From contig NZ_CP011809.2 in assembly GCF_001029105.3 (NCBI RefSeq), forward strand, positions 1 through 64,000: 64,000 nt of DNA, given 5' to 3'. The position numbers and the translations under genes were made by a program. Origin of the DNA: Pandoraea faecigallinarum. GTDB lineage: Bacteria > Pseudomonadota > Gammaproteobacteria > Burkholderiales > Burkholderiaceae. Of the stretch, positions 43,252 to 53,698 are shown piece by piece. A model generated the notes under the pieces. That model was not told the origin of the DNA, ran no database searches, and worked only from the letters and a program-made list of their open reading frames with translations. Positions within the stretch are counted from its first letter, which is position 1; every line of letters begins with the position of its first letter.

Positions 43252-43677
43252 TCGGCGATAAGATGCCGGAGCATGCTCAAAACAAACGACGCGATAGTTT
43301 GAGGCGCCACGCCGGAAACCCGGATTTATCCGGCTGACCTGCAATGTCAAAGCTTGGCAATTGGTACGCGATTGTTTTGCAATGGGGGTAGCAGATTCGC
43401 ACACCGAGGCTGACACGCCCCGCATCGCTGTCACGGAGGTGGACACCGCCAAAATTGCCGGGTAATGTCGTCCGAGCGCCTCGCGATATGAGAATTCGAA
43501 TCGCGCGACGCTTATCGTCGCAAATGGGACTTGCCCGGCTTCGGTTGGGATTTTTTTTGCACGTCACTTGCAAAACAGGTGAGGGGCAAAACCGCAGGGT
43601 GCCCGCCCCGCTGGGGGCGCCCTTCTCGCATGCGAGAAATCGCACGGGTAAGTCTCGCCGAGGGCAGCAGTCCGTCT
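43252..43677. other. 426-bp non-coding stretch, possible second oriT
   Basis: No convincing gene is seen. It holds copy 2 of the dispersed repeat (43307-43348), a perfect hairpin GCGACG-CTTAT-CGTCGC (about 43505-43521), followed by ATGGGACTTGCCCGGCTTCG and a T8 run. Location just after a mobilization-like gene makes it a candidate transfer origin, which is inference. Confidence 0.35.
43307..43348. repeat. Short dispersed repeat, copy 2
   Basis: CCACGCCGGAAACCCGG, ATTTATCCGGCTGACCT and GCAATGTC, matching 41209-41252 in layout. It contains the inverted repeat CCGGAAACCCGG/CCGG. The two copies flank the ParDE genes and the IS5 copy. Confidence 0.45.
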
Positions 43678-43837
43678 GGTATTGTCAGGTTGTTTGGTTG
43701 ACGATGCGCCAATAGGGAGTTGCAGAAAACGATGCTCGTTATGCCGCCATACGGGCGGAGCAAGCCGATTGCCAGGCGGCGAAGGCTTGGGTGCGTACCG
43801 CGCGTTTATGCTCGGCATTGCGGTGATAGCGGCACCC
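43678..43837 (-). mobile_element. 3' remnant of an IS6-type element (B-like), cut by IS21
   Basis: It begins with the terminal repeat GGTATTGTCAGGTTG and encodes on the minus strand the last residues of a B-like transposase (RYHRNAEHKRAVRTQAFAAW). It is diverged from the complete B copies and ends exactly where the IS21 element starts at 43838. Confidence 0.75.
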
Positions 43838-43886
43838 TGTCTGGCGTCAATTAGATTTGCCGGTAACGACAACTAGAATTGCCGCC

Positions 43887-44672
43887 CTATGCCGGCTCCG
43901 CAGTCTTGTCGGAGCCCGCTTGCTTTGTGGCAGCGACGTTGGCCCGGTAGCTCTCCACGTCCATGAGGTCGAGCACGACGCGGTGGTGCACGACACGATC
44001 AATTGCCGCCATGGTCGTCATCGGATCCTTAAAAATGCGCTCCCACTCCGAGAACACCAGGTTGGTGGTGATCACCACGCTGCGGCGCTCGTAACGCTCG
44101 GCCAGTAGCGTGAACAGCACTTCCATTTCATCGCGGTCGTGCTGGACGTAAGCGATGTCATCGAGAATGAGACACTCGCAGCGATCGAGTTTGGCCAGTT
44201 CCTGCGGCAGGCGCAGATCGCGTTTGGCGGCCAACAGACGCTGCACGAGGGCTGCGGTCTGCGGTCGGAGAGAACAGTAGCGGGCAACCAAGTTCGACCA
44301 GGGTGTGTCCCAAGGCGCTGGCGAAATGGCTCTTGCCAGAGCCCGGGCGGCCGACGGCCACGACATTGATTGCGTCTTTGAGGAATGCGCCGCTTGCAGC
44401 CGCTCCATCTGCATCCTGGTGGCAGGGTCGAAGCAATTCAGGTCGAGTGCCCGGAAGGTCTTGCCTGGTGCAAGTTCCGCCTGCTTTCGCAAACGTTCGA
44501 TGCGTCGCCCGACCTTGGCCGCCTGCTCAATGCGCACGAGCTCCAACAGGAACGCCTCATGCGTCAATCCTTCCTTGGCCGCGCGCAACGCCGTCGCCTC
44601 GACGGCCTCGCCCATGGCCGAGAGATTCAAGGTGCGCAGCAGCGCCAACAATTCATCGCGCGCACTGGCCAT
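43887..44672 (-). pseudogene. istB: IS21 IstB-like helper ATPase with two compensating frameshifts
   Basis: The N-terminus (ELLALLRTLNLSAMGEAVEA) and C-terminus (RCECLILDDIAYVQHDRDEM with Walker B, then RYERRSVVITTNLVFSEWER) are in one frame. Between about 44270 and 44400 that frame is nonsense and the P-loop (NVVAVGRPGSGKSHFASALG) lies in another frame. An indel on each side of the P-loop accounts for this. The long frame is therefore open by accident but lacks the ATP-binding site. Confidence 0.85.
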
Positions 44673-46149
44673 GTTGGCTCCTCGACGGAATCAGACGGTC
44701 GTACCCCGACGAATCGATGACGCCCTTATCGATGGCCGGTGCCTGGGTCGGAGTCGTTTTTACAATGAGTTCGCGCACCGCATCGAACGTCGGCAATTGC
44801 TGCTGGTCCACAAGCAGCCCGATCGCGCACTCAACTTCGGCTTCGCTCGTGCTCGCTGCCAGATGTAGCAGGCGCAGATACTCCTTGTCGGCCCCGGCAG
44901 GTTTGCCTTCGAGCAGCGCGTCATAAGCGCGCCGGAAGACGGTTGTCGGGAACAACTCTTCCCGATAGCAATAATTGACGAAAGCGCCAGGCTTGCGTAC
45001 CAGAGACCAGATCAGGTGACGGTAGTCGATACGGCGCTGATTGCGGCCAATCAACCTGGGCAGCGTCAGCACATGCGCAGTACCATGATGCAGCTCCAGT
45101 GTTTCCGAGCGAACCCGCACTTTCAGACTCGCACCGATCAGGCGCGACGGCACGGAGTAATGGTTGTTGAGCACCCGGATCAGGCTAAAACGCGACACCC
45201 TGACTGTCAGCTCGCGCGTGAAGTCCAACGGTGCCGCCGGCAACGGCCGCAGGGCAGCACGGTCGGCTTCAAAGCGAAGTGTGCGTGTCAGGTTGCGGCT
45301 TCGTACCAAATCGCTCAGAAACCGTTCCTACGCGGTACGATCGTCGAACTCTCGGCTGCCACGCACACGCAGCGCCTGGTCTACCGCAGTCTTGAAGCGG
45401 AAATGCGACTGCTCGACATCGCCGTTCTGATTGGCGCAACCTGCGGTATTGGCTGACGGCTGCATGCCGTAGTGATTCAGCAAGCCTCGGTAATTGGCGG
45501 TGAACTCGTGCCGGCCGTCACGATCCAGATCTCGCACCGCAGCCGTGAGGTTGTCGGTCCGGTGCCATTGCGGAACACCTCCGATTTGCCACAGGCAAGC
45601 TTCCAACCCTTCGGCTAAAGATTCAAAGCTCTCCGAGAAGCCAATGCGGATCGCTTCGACATTCGAGTACGTCAGGACAAGGTGATACACAAGATGCTCA
45701 AACGGAGCGCCGGCTATCGTCACTCCGAGTGAATTCATCTCAGTAAAGTCGGACTGCGCCATCCGCCCCGGAACATGCTCCTGCGGGAACATAATCTCCC
45801 GCTCCGGACCGCTTTGCGCACGCCACGCCTGCACATGGCGCTGCAGGGTGCGTAACTGGTTTTCCTGATACCGCCCCGGATACGCCTCGCAGAGCAGAAC
45901 AAACAGCGTCTTGGCCTGCAAAGCCGGATCCCGCTGTAGTTGCGCCTGGACCCCCGGCCAATCCGTCAGGAAAGGGTTGGTTCGGGTACGGTGCGTTCTC
46001 GGCGTCTTCATCTGGCTCGGCAGCTTGCCGGCGCGTTCGTATTTGCGTCCCGTCCGCTCGCTCATGCCGGTCCTGGCTGCCGCTAACTTCTGGCTCGTTC
46101 CTTTGCGTCGTTCTTCCAGCAACAATCTGATTTCTCCGTCTTGCTTCAT
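44653..46149 (-). pseudogene. istA: IS21 IstA-like transposase with in-frame amber stop
   Basis: The start at 46149 (MKQDGEIRLLLEERRKGTSQ) follows GGAGGCCGC. The HTH and DDE domain (MAQSDFTEMNSLGVTIAGAP, YSNVEAIRIGFSESFESLAE, WHRTDNLTAAVRDL) are present. At 45328-45330 a TAG interrupts the gene after REFDDRTA, and the same frame continues ERFLSDLVRSRNLTRTLRFE to the stop at 44653, overlapping istB. A single base change would restore it. Confidence 0.85.
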
Positions 46150-46296
46150 GCGGCCTCCTTGCGGAGGCTGCACGATAAACAAGAGCCAGACCGGAATCGG
46201 CCCAGCTCTCTTCAACCGGCAAATCTAATTGTCGCCACCGGAATTTCTAATTGTCGCTGGACACAGCTGTTTCAAGTTGCCGATAATAGGGCGGAT

Positions 46297-46714
46297 TCAA
46301 CCGGTCGTCGCAACATCGGATTGTTGAACAGATTTTAGGTACTCGTCCAAGGCTTCCGCAGGCGTCTTCCAGCCAAGCGTTTTGCGGGGCCTGGAGTTCA
46401 ACGTGTTCGCAACAGCCTGGATCTCTCGAGCACTCCAGCGAGACAGATCCGTGCCCTTTGGAAAGTGTTGTCGTAGGCCGTTAGTGTTTTCGTTCGTACC
46501 ACGCTGCCATGGGCTGTGCGGGTCAGCGAAGAACACCTTCACGCCGGATTCGACGGTGAAACGTGCGTGATCGGACAGCTCCTTGCCACGATCCCAAGTC
46601 AACAATCGCCACAAGTGGGCAGGCAGGTCCACCACGGTCTTCTTGAGTGCGTTGGCCATCGTGACAGCTCCGTAGCCGGCCAGCGCGGGTCCGTTTTTGG
46701 TGCGTGGAATAAGT
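46297..46714 (-). pseudogene. IS30-family transposase, C-terminal part
   Basis: The frame is open from the IS6-type end at 46714 (PRTKNGPALAGYGAVTMANA) and has LLTWDRGKELSDHARFTVES, VKVFFADPHSPWQRGTNENT and NGLRQHFPKGTDLS, the conserved second half of IS30 transposases, ending DEYLKSVQQSDVATTG. The N-terminal half is removed. Confidence 0.85.
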
Positions 46715-47325
46715 GGTTCTGTCGCGATATCGAAGTTGCGCGGAAGCGAAGCCAGGGGCGCGTTGGTTTTTACGCGGCCAGTGCATAGAATTGCTCAGCA
46801 GGGGACGCACGGCGTCCCTTGGGGGCAAGCATTTGCCCCTTGCGAATCATGTGCATGGTCTCGATGCCGCCCAGGACATTGCGGGCACAACGGAAATTCT
46901 GGAAACCCAGCATCGGTCTGACGCGCCGTTTGATCGCGCGGTGGTCCTGCTCGACAAGGTTGTTCAGGTACTTGTTCTGGCGGATTTCGATGGGTGTCTC
47001 GCGCTGGGCGCCCAGCGCCTGCAGCGCGGCGCGGTTCGCCCCGCTTTTGTCAATGGTGACGGTCTTCGGCGTGCCCCGCCCGGCGGTGGCTTTTTCGAAG
47101 AACCGGCGCGCGGCGGCGGTATCGCGGCGTGCGCATAGCAGAAAGTCGATGGTGTGGCCCGCCTTGTCCACCGCCCGGTAGAGGTATTTCCACTGGCCTC
47201 TGACCCGAATATAGGTCTCGTCCATGCGCCAGCTCTCACCCACTGGGCGCAGGCGGCGACGTATCGCTTTCTCGAAAACCGGCAGCCACTTGATCACCCA
47301 GCGATGGATCGTCGAGTAGTCCACC
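46715..47325 (-). mobile_element. IS6-family element C, truncated by element B
   Basis: The surviving end reads GGTTCTGTCGCGATATCGAA at 46715; the other end is replaced by the IS6 element B copy that starts at 47326. The remnant at 17571-17645 is from the same type of element. Confidence 0.82.
46770..47325 (-). pseudogene. IS6-family transposase (element C), N-terminus missing
   Basis: From the junction it reads VDYSTIHRWVIKWLPVFEKA, then ESWRMDETYIRVRGQWKYLY, KTVTIDKSGANRAALQALG and LNNLVEQDHRAIKRRVRPML: all three catalytic acidic residues are present, in the IS6100-like pattern. About 60 N-terminal residues are lost to element B. Confidence 0.88.
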
Positions 47326-48170
47326 GGTATTGTCAGGTTGTTTAGTTGAAACCGAGCCAAGGTACCATGGCAGAAAACGACGCCCTTACGCCGCCATGTG
47401 GGTGGAGCAAGCCCATTCCCAGGCGGCGAAGGCCTGGGTGCGCGCCGCACGTTTTTGCTCGGCATTGCGGTGATAGCGGCACGCCATGAACAGGTTCGAA
47501 ACCTGACCGTGGATTGAGGCGAAGCGCTGCAATTGGCGTGCCGACTTAAAGCGGCGCATCACCTTCTCCCGCACCCGCGTGGGCTGATGCGAATTCTCCG
47601 CCCGGTTGTTCAAACCTTTATGCTGGCGGTGCTCAACGCTTAGCCCGAGCTCGCGGTGGGCCGCTGCATAGCTGCGCAATTTATCCGTGACGATCACGCG
47701 TGCGCCGCCATGGCGCTTGAGCAGGCGGCGCACGAGCCGTTTGGCGGCGGCCGTGTCGCGACGGCTTTGCACCAGCACCTCAAGCAGCGCGCCGTGTTCG
47801 TCCACCGCCCGCCATAGCCAGTGCTTTTTGCCGTGGATTGTCACGACCACCTCGTCAAGATGCCATTTTTCGCCGCGCCTCGGGGACGTCGATCGAATAC
47901 GCCTGGCGATGGCCAGACCGAACTTCGTCGCCCAGCACCGTACCGTCTCGCGGGTCATCAATCCCCCGCACGCCCAACATTTCCTCGACCATGCGCAGAC
48001 TCAGCGGAAACCGGTAATACAGCCACACCGCATAGCGGATAATGTCAGGCGGAAATCGGTAGCCTTTGAACGAGATCGCCGCGTCGCTCGAGCGCTGGGG
48101 GCTGACTGAAAATTTTTTCATGTCGCAATCTATCCTTCCGCCTCCCCCATCCGAACAACCTGACAATACC
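47326..48170 (-). mobile_element. IS6-family element B, copy 3, 2 bp shorter
   Basis: 845 bp, from GGTATTGTCAGGTTGTTTAG to CAACCTGACAATACC. It is inserted into element C. It is in the same direction as copy 2, so the 6.1-kb segment between them (ParDE, small mobilization gene, IS21, IS30) has the form of an IS6-type pseudo-compound unit. Confidence 0.88.
47386..48121 (-). pseudogene. IS6-family transposase (element B, copy 3), frameshifted
   Basis: The N-terminus (MKKFSVSPQRSSDAAISFKG to SLRMVEEMLGVRGI) is in one frame and the rest (TRETVRCWATKFGLAIARRI onward) in another. A 2-bp deletion with substitutions near 47957-47970 separates them. The DDE residues are all in the second frame. It also differs from copies 1 and 2 at several scattered bases, so it is older. 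Confidence 0.85.
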
Positions 48171-48465
48171 CCGCAAACGTCCTCATTCGAGCCTAGCGGA
48201 TCAGACGCCCGATGAGGCATACTTCGCGACGCTGCCAGCGATCAAATCGGCAGCATGATCGCCCCGGACGTTCCACTTAAAAATCTCGGAAAACTGTCCG
48301 AAGAAGCGACGCCACCTCTCTTATTGTTTACCTCAGCACCACAACATAAGGCTCCGCCAATTTTTCAGGACCGACTAATTGACGTCAGACACCGGCGGAG
48401 GCATTCACGTTAGCCGCTTAACCCGTGCAATATTGGCTGGGTCAATACGGCCGGCGCAACCCAGG
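48171..48465. other. 295-bp stretch, nothing recognised
   Basis: No gene, repeat or clear terminator is visible between the IS6 end and the 3' end of the LRR gene. Confidence 0.5.
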
Positions 48466-49434
48466 TCACCAACCCGAGGTGATGTCGACCTTCACAGGTT
48501 TTTCAGAGCCCTTCGCCGACAGGGCGGCATGAAGCACCGTCGCATCGATGTCCGAATCGAGGTTCATGGTTAACGAAGAAAGATTATTTAGCTTTTTCAA
48601 GGGCCCAACCAAAGGATCGAATCCGGTTTGATCGAACTCATGACTACCCCTCAGATCAATCGTCAAACTCTTCAAACTTTTCATCTCGGAGATGCCCCTA
48701 AACAACCTTAACATTTCTGCATTGTCAATCTTATTCTGTTGCATCGATATTTTCAATGTATATATTTTATTATACTGCCCCAACTTCCCCAGTTGACTGC
48801 CGAAATCCCCAAAAACATTGTCGTAATCTTCAATCTCTTTTGAATAATTGAAACTGATATTTAAATTTTCCAATTTTTTTAAATTACCAATTCCACGAAA
48901 CACCGCTTTCACACTGGAATCTGGATTAGAGGGCAGCTCACGAGCATGGTGGAACAAATCCATATCGATGACTAGCGTTTCCAATAGATGTAAATCATGA
49001 CCCAATATGTTACCAAGCTGCTTGTAATCATCACTTTTCCATATCACTTCTTTCAAACCCAAATATAGTTGGCGCACCCCTCCCAGTGCACAGCCATGGA
49101 AAAGTTGCTTTTTTAAAGACACCCCTTCGTCTAGCTTTACCATCACCGTTGTTTCCAACAGACTCACGTTCAACTTGTGAAGATTAAGGACCTCTTTCAA
49201 TGGCGGGCCTGGCATATTAACTTCATGGCCTTTATTCACCTCAACAAATCTCATGCCGACTGACGAAGCCGTTTTCCAGTGTTCTCGATTAATTTTTGCC
49301 TGCTTTATATCAGTATTTTGATTATCAGTCGCACCTTTATTTTTGTCGGACGATTCCGCGCTCTCTTTGTCATCCTCCCGCTTGACGGTAAGATGCGTTT
49401 TATAAGCCGCCCCACCAAATACTACCGATGACAT
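48466..49434 (-). CDS. Leucine-rich-repeat protein, low GC, candidate effector
   Basis: The start at 49434 is chosen for its upstream GGAG and gives MSSVVFGGAAYKTHLTVKRE, 322 residues. From about residue 120 there are irregular LRR-like repeats: VRQLYLGLKEVIWKSDDYKQ, HLLETLVIDMDLFHHA, LKKLENLNISFNYSKEIEDY, NKIYTLKISMQQNKIDNAEM and MKSLKSLTIDLRGSHEFDQT. LRR proteins of this kind are typical of bacterial effectors that bind host proteins. The gene is markedly AT-richer than its surroundings. No signal peptide is seen. It lies between an IS6 and an IS5 copy. Confidence 0.8.
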   Translation of the reverse strand: MSSVVFGGAAYKTHLTVKREDDKESAESSDKNKGATDNQNTDIKQAKINREHWKTASSVGMRFVEVNKGHEVNMPGPPLKEVLNLHKLNVSLLETTVMVKLDEGVSLKKQLFHGCALGGVRQLYLGLKEVIWKSDDYKQLGNILGHDLHLLETLVIDMDLFHHARELPSNPDSSVKAVFRGIGNLKKLENLNISFNYSKEIEDYDNVFGDFGSQLGKLGQYNKIYTLKISMQQNKIDNAEMLRLFRGISEMKSLKSLTIDLRGSHEFDQTGFDPLVGPLKKLNNLSSLTMNLDSDIDATVLHAALSAKGSEKPVKVDITSGW

Positions 49435-49496
49435 GATATTTTCTCCAAAAGCATCAAATAAGATTGATTTATTACGACTAACAAATGATCGTCTAA

Positions 49497-50410
49497 GAGA
49501 CTGTTTCAAAAAGGCGGCTCAGCGCGCCGGAAGATGTTCCAGCAGACGAGAGAACAGCCGAGTTTGAGGAATGCCTCGTGAATGTCATCCCGACGTTCGA
49601 AGCGAATGCGAAGACGGCGAAAGTTGTGAAGCCACGCATGAGTACGTTCGACAACCCAGCGGAATTTGCCCAAGCCACTGCCGTGTTCTGTCCGGCGCCT
49701 GGCGATCACCGGTTTGATGCCGCGCTCGCGAAGCCGCTGACGATGCGGCTCGGAATCATAGCCACGGTCTGCGAAGATGACTTTGGGCTTCAGAAGCGGT
49801 TGGCCGCGCACGCCGCGAATGGGTGGGATCGCGTCGACGAGCGGCAGCAACTGGGTGACGTCGTTGCGGTTCGCGCCGGTCAGGATTGCGCTGACGGGGA
49901 TGCCATTTGCATCGACGAGGATGTGATGCTTGGAACCTGGTCGCGAGCGATCCGTGGGGTTCGGGCCCGTTTTTCGCCCGCCCCAACGGCTCGCACCGAC
50001 GATGAATCGACGGCTGCTCGTGAGAAATCGAGCTCGCCAGCCTCGCGTAACTTGTCCAGCAGTAGCTGGTGCAACCTGATCCATACGCCGGCTTTCTGCC
50101 AGTCGCGCAAGCGCCTCCAGCAGGTTGGCCCCGAACCGAATCCCAACTTGGTCGACAGGTCGCACCAGCGTATCCCGGTCTTGAACACGAACAGGATGCC
50201 GTTCAGTGCAGCTCGGTTTGAACCGGTAGCCGCCCTGGATATTCCGGGCGTCGCGGTTTTGGCGGCGGCAGCAAAGGTTCGATCAGTGCCCACAGCTCGT
50301 CGTCAATGATCGGCGTGCCCATCCCCTCGGTTCCTGTTGTTCAGATGGACAAGGTTAACAGCTTGCCGAAAAGGTTAACAGCCCCCTTGGGCTCTTTTTG
50401 AAACGGTCTC
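49497..50410 (-). mobile_element. IS5-family element D, copy 1, with TAA duplication
   Basis: The 914-bp element has ends GAGACTGTTTCAAAAAGG and inverted GAGACCGTTTCAAAAAGAG. TAA occurs at 49494-49496 and 50411-50413. It is one base shorter than copy 2 at 57114-58028. Confidence 0.92.
49506..50322 (-). pseudogene. IS5-family transposase (element D, copy 1), OrfA frameshifted
   Basis: OrfA starts at 50322 (MGTPIIDDELWALIEPLLPP). The sequence CCGGTTCAAACC near 50215-50226 has one T less than copy 2, which breaks OrfA after GRLPV. The rest of OrfA (GILFVFKTGIRWCDLSTKLG) and OrfB (HHILVDANGIPVSAILTGAN, VIFADRGYDSEPHRQRLRER, FRWVVERTHAWLHNFRRLRI) are intact. It cannot make full transposase without restoring the base. 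Confidence 0.85.
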
Positions 50411-50413
50411 TAA

Positions 50414-50598
50414 GGGAGTATGGTCATCGCCTTGCGAAGGCGCAACTGAGATAAATACACGCCGAACACAAGCAGCAGGACGACTCCCCCGCAGGCTCTT
50501 ATGGACATAGTACGGATCGCGCTGATTGTTTCCGCCGCAAAGCGACGCATCAGGTGGGGCGCTCGATAGCGAGCACATCGCGGCCGGTTCGTGCGCGT
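50414..50598. other. Short non-coding stretch
   Basis: 185 bases between the IS5 and IS21 elements with no recognised feature. Confidence 0.4.
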
Positions 50599-50669
50599 TG
50601 TTGATTTTCACCAAATATTGACCCGGGGTTTTCATCGAAATTTGACCCACCCCAAACAGCGTAGTACAT

Positions 50670-51467
50670 CTACTTCTGTGTGGATAAGTCGTCGGTTTCC
50701 GTGCCCTTGAGGGCCGTTTTCCGCGATACCCGAGACTTTGCCGAACTGGTCTTGAAACGCCAGGACTCATTGCCCGTTTCTACGATGTGGCAGTGATGCG
50801 TCACCCGGTCGAGCAGCGCAGTTGTCATCTTCGCATCCCCGAATACGCTGGCCCATTCGCCAAAGCTCAGGTTCGTTGTTATTGCCACGCTGGTGTGCTC
50901 GTACAGTTTCGAGAGCAGGTGAAATAGCAGCGCGCCGCCCGTCTGACTGAATGGCAGATAGCCCAGCTCGTCGAGGATCACCATATCCACGTACATCAAC
51001 TTGTGTGCTATTTGGCCTTGCTTACCGATAGCCTTCTCCTGCTCCAGCGCGTTCGTCAGTTCCACTGTCGAGAAGTACCTAACTCGCTTGCCCTGGCGCT
51101 GCACCGCTTGGATCCCTATGGCGGTGGCCAAGTGCGTCTTGCCCGTACCTGGCCCGCCGATAAAGACGACGTTGTGTGCACTCGAGAGAAACGTCAGATC
51201 GTGCAGTTCGCGCACCAACACTTCATCTACGTGCGCTTGGCCAAAATCGAATCCCGTGAGATCTCGATGCGCAGGGAAACGAGCTGCAGTCATCTGATAA
51301 GCAATAGATCGGACCTGGCGCTCTGCCGTCTCGGCCATCAGTAGTTGCTTCATGAAACGCTCAGGATCAAACTCCGTGTGCCTGGATTGCGCGAGCAACT
51401 CTGGCCAACTGCTTGCCATGCCATGCAACTTCAAACCTTTAAGCTGGGCGGTGATGTCGTTAGACAT
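50670..51467 (-). CDS. istB: IS21 IstB helper ATPase (element B)
   Basis: The start at 51467 gives [20 protein letters not shown] and 265 residues. Walker A is [20 protein letters not shown], Walker [21 protein letters not shown], then [20 protein letters not shown]. It overlaps istA by 8 bases. Intact. Confidence 0.93.
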   Translation of the reverse strand: MSNDITAQLKGLKLHGMASSWPELLAQSRHTEFDPERFMKQLLMAETAERQVRSIAYQMTAARFPAHRDLTGFDFGQAHVDEVLVRELHDLTFLSSAHNVVFIGGPGTGKTHLATAIGIQAVQRQGKRVRYFSTVELTNALEQEKAIGKQGQIAHKLMYVDMVILDELGYLPFSQTGGALLFHLLSKLYEHTSVAITTNLSFGEWASVFGDAKMTTALLDRVTHHCHIVETGNESWRFKTSSAKSRVSRKTALKGTETDDLSTQK

Positions 51468-52974
51468 GGCGATTCTCCGGAGCATTGGGCCGCAGGCGCT
51501 CATAGCGATCGACATCCGCTAAGGGCTCTTCGGTCAGATGCAGTTTGGTCGGGGTGGGCAATAACGGCCCAACTGGCGTTTTGAGTCGACTCAGCACATT
51601 GATGACATGCTCCGCACTCGGCCGGCCGGATTCCAGGGTAATTTTTACGGCAGTCAGCACGGCGTCTAAGCCATGGTCACGCACTGCCGCCAGCACTTGA
51701 GTCATAACCCGGTCACCACCAGGCTGTTTGAGCAAGTAGTGCTGTAAGCGCTGCAGCGGCACCGGCATCGTCGCAAATGGTGCTCCGTTGCGCAGTGCAC
51801 CGGGCTTGCGCTCCACCAGGTCGATGTAGTGGCGCCAATCGTAAAAGGTGAGATATCGTTCAAAGCTACGCTCATGTCGGGCAACTTCTTGCCCTTCGGA
51901 AACGATGCTCAGATATGTCGGGTAGCTGCGCACGCTAACGACCTGATTGGTCAGACTCGACGGCACACTGTAGCGATTGCGTTGGAAGTGGATCAGGCTC
52001 GTTGAGGAGACGCGTAGCGTCTGCTCAACATATCCATCAAATGGCTTGGGGTTGGGCATCAACTTCGTTCGTTCATCTTGCAACGCGTCAGCGATGGTGA
52101 TCTCGGGCCACTGCGGGTGTTTGCCTTGCCACGCGCATAGGCATTGGTCAGCCACCCACTCGTTGAGCGTCGCCAAAGTTTCCCATCGACGCTCGGCAGC
52201 TTCATGCCAAATCTGTCGCCGTCGATCTTGCACATTCTTCTCAACGATCCCTTTTTCCCAACCGGCGGCACGATTGCAGAACTCTGGCTCGAAGAGGTAG
52301 TGGCCACACATTGCCTCAAAACGAGCGTTGATCGCTCGCTCTTTGCCTCGGCCGACCTTGTCGACCGCCGTCTTCATGTTGTCGTAGATGCCTCGGCGAG
52401 GCACGCCACCAAATGCCGCAAAAGCTCGAGCATGTGCGTCGAATAGCATCTCGTGGCTCTGCGTGGGATAGGCGACTAACCAGAAAGCGCGGCTGGCGTT
52501 GAGTTTGACGTGAGCGACTTCAAGCCGTCGGCGCAAGCCTCCCACGAAGGCATACTCACAGCTCCAGTCAAACTGGAAGGCCTCTCCGGGATCGAATGCC
52601 AACGGCACATAAGCTTTGGTGCGTGGCGCCTGAGATTGCGCCTCGTGCCAGTGCCGCACAAACGCGCTCACTCGCGCGTAGCTGCCGGCATAACCCTGTG
52701 AACGTATCGCCTCAAACATGAAGCGAGCCGTACGCCGATCGCGCTTCGGCCGATGGCTGTCGGTACATAACCAGCCACTCAGTTGTTCGGCCCACTCGTC
52801 GACGACGCTGAGGCCGTTTCGCTTGGGGTAATGTGGCTCGACCGCATCGGGCTGGCGCAGCCAGCTGCGTATCGTGTTTCGGGACAGGCCCGTGCGTCGC
52901 GCGATCTCTCGCAGCGGTACCTTCTCGCGGATATACATCCGCCTGATCTTGGCTAGCATGCCCACCGTGATCAC
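51460..52974 (-). CDS. istA: IS21 IstA transposase (element B)
   Basis: The 504-residue protein begins [20 protein letters not shown] with an HTH ([20 protein letters not shown]). The DDE core is [40 protein letters not shown] and [20 protein letters not shown]. The C-terminal part has [15 protein letters not shown], typical of IstA. Intact. Confidence 0.94.
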   Translation of the reverse strand: MITVGMLAKIRRMYIREKVPLREIARRTGLSRNTIRSWLRQPDAVEPHYPKRNGLSVVDEWAEQLSGWLCTDSHRPKRDRRTARFMFEAIRSQGYAGSYARVSAFVRHWHEAQSQAPRTKAYVPLAFDPGEAFQFDWSCEYAFVGGLRRRLEVAHVKLNASRAFWLVAYPTQSHEMLFDAHARAFAAFGGVPRRGIYDNMKTAVDKVGRGKERAINARFEAMCGHYLFEPEFCNRAAGWEKGIVEKNVQDRRRQIWHEAAERRWETLATLNEWVADQCLCAWQGKHPQWPEITIADALQDERTKLMPNPKPFDGYVEQTLRVSSTSLIHFQRNRYSVPSSLTNQVVSVRSYPTYLSIVSEGQEVARHERSFERYLTFYDWRHYIDLVERKPGALRNGAPFATMPVPLQRLQHYLLKQPGGDRVMTQVLAAVRDHGLDAVLTAVKITLESGRPSAEHVINVLSRLKTPVGPLLPTPTKLHLTEEPLADVDRYERLRPNAPENRHV

Positions 52975-53135
52975 CTTGGTATCTCCTGCTCAAAGGTTGA
53001 GCAGGACATTGAATCACGTGGGTCAATTTTCGATGAAAACTACACCCCTCAAAGGGTCAGTTCTTGGTGCACATCAACACGTGCGCGTGCCACATTGCGC
53101 ACGTGGCGAACGTTCGTCGCCGGGCACCGGGACGT

Positions 53136-53698
53136 GCAAGCTTGGCCCGCTCGAGCGAGGCAAGTTGGGTCTCGGTGAGCACCAGCCCTTCCTGCGCAGA
53201 TTTGGCCTCCAACGCCGTCAGGCGTTTGTTCATGGTCTCGAGGTCGTGACGTAGCCAGATGCTGCGCACGCCCTGAGGCGAGACGTGCAACGCATGACGC
53301 TTGAGCACCTCATTGGCGATGCGAATCTGGCCATAGGCGGGCAACTCCAGGGCCAACTCGACCACTGCGGCTTCAACCTGCGGATCCACGCGATTCTTGG
53401 GCTGCGGGCGCCGCCGAGAGATTTCCTGCAGGGCGGCTTCGCCGCCCGTCTCGTACAGTTCTTTGAATCGGTAAAAACTGTCGCGTGAATAGCCCATCAC
53501 GCGACAGGCTTGACTGACATTACCGAGCTGGCGGGCCAGCTCAAGGATGCCGACTTTGGCACGAATGACTTTCTGATCTTGAGTCATGGTGGACTCCTTG
53601 CGGTTCAGGGACCGCAACGTTGCCGTCACTGGATGCGACGAACAACGCTGTGCCCCGGGAGAAACCGACAGCTGTCAGATTTAGTCTAGGCTATTGCA
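53136..53698 (-). mobile_element. IS481-family element, copy 3, truncated
   Basis: The right end (ending TCTAGGCTATTGCA at 53698) and the first 170 codons or so match copies 1 and 2. Homology stops at CAAGCTTG (about 53137). It has several substitutions relative to the other copies, so it is an older insertion. Confidence 0.88.
53137..53587 (-). pseudogene. IS481-family transposase N-terminal fragment (copy 3)
   Basis: From [20 protein letters not shown] (start 53587, after AAGGAG) to [11 protein letters not shown], then foreign sequence to a stop at 53057. The HTH is present and the catalytic core is lost. Confidence 0.85.

Larger units (their letters stand above)
43838..46263 (-). mobile_element. 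IS21-family element A, decayed
   Basis: The left end TGTCTGGCGTCAATTAGATT and the inverted right end TGTCCAGCGACAATTAGA share the multiple AATTAGA-type repeats typical of IS21 ends. The element contains istA and istB in the usual order on the minus strand, both broken. It inserted into an IS6-type remnant; the other part of that remnant is not found to the right. Confidence 0.8.
50599..53044 (-). mobile_element. IS21-family element B, apparently complete
   Basis: The left end TGTTGATTTTCACCAAATAT and the inverted right end TGTAGTTTTCATCGAAAATT have TG...CA termini and repeated ATTGACCC blocks typical of IS21. It holds intact istA and istB overlapping by 8 bases. No clear target duplication is visible. 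Confidence 0.85.
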
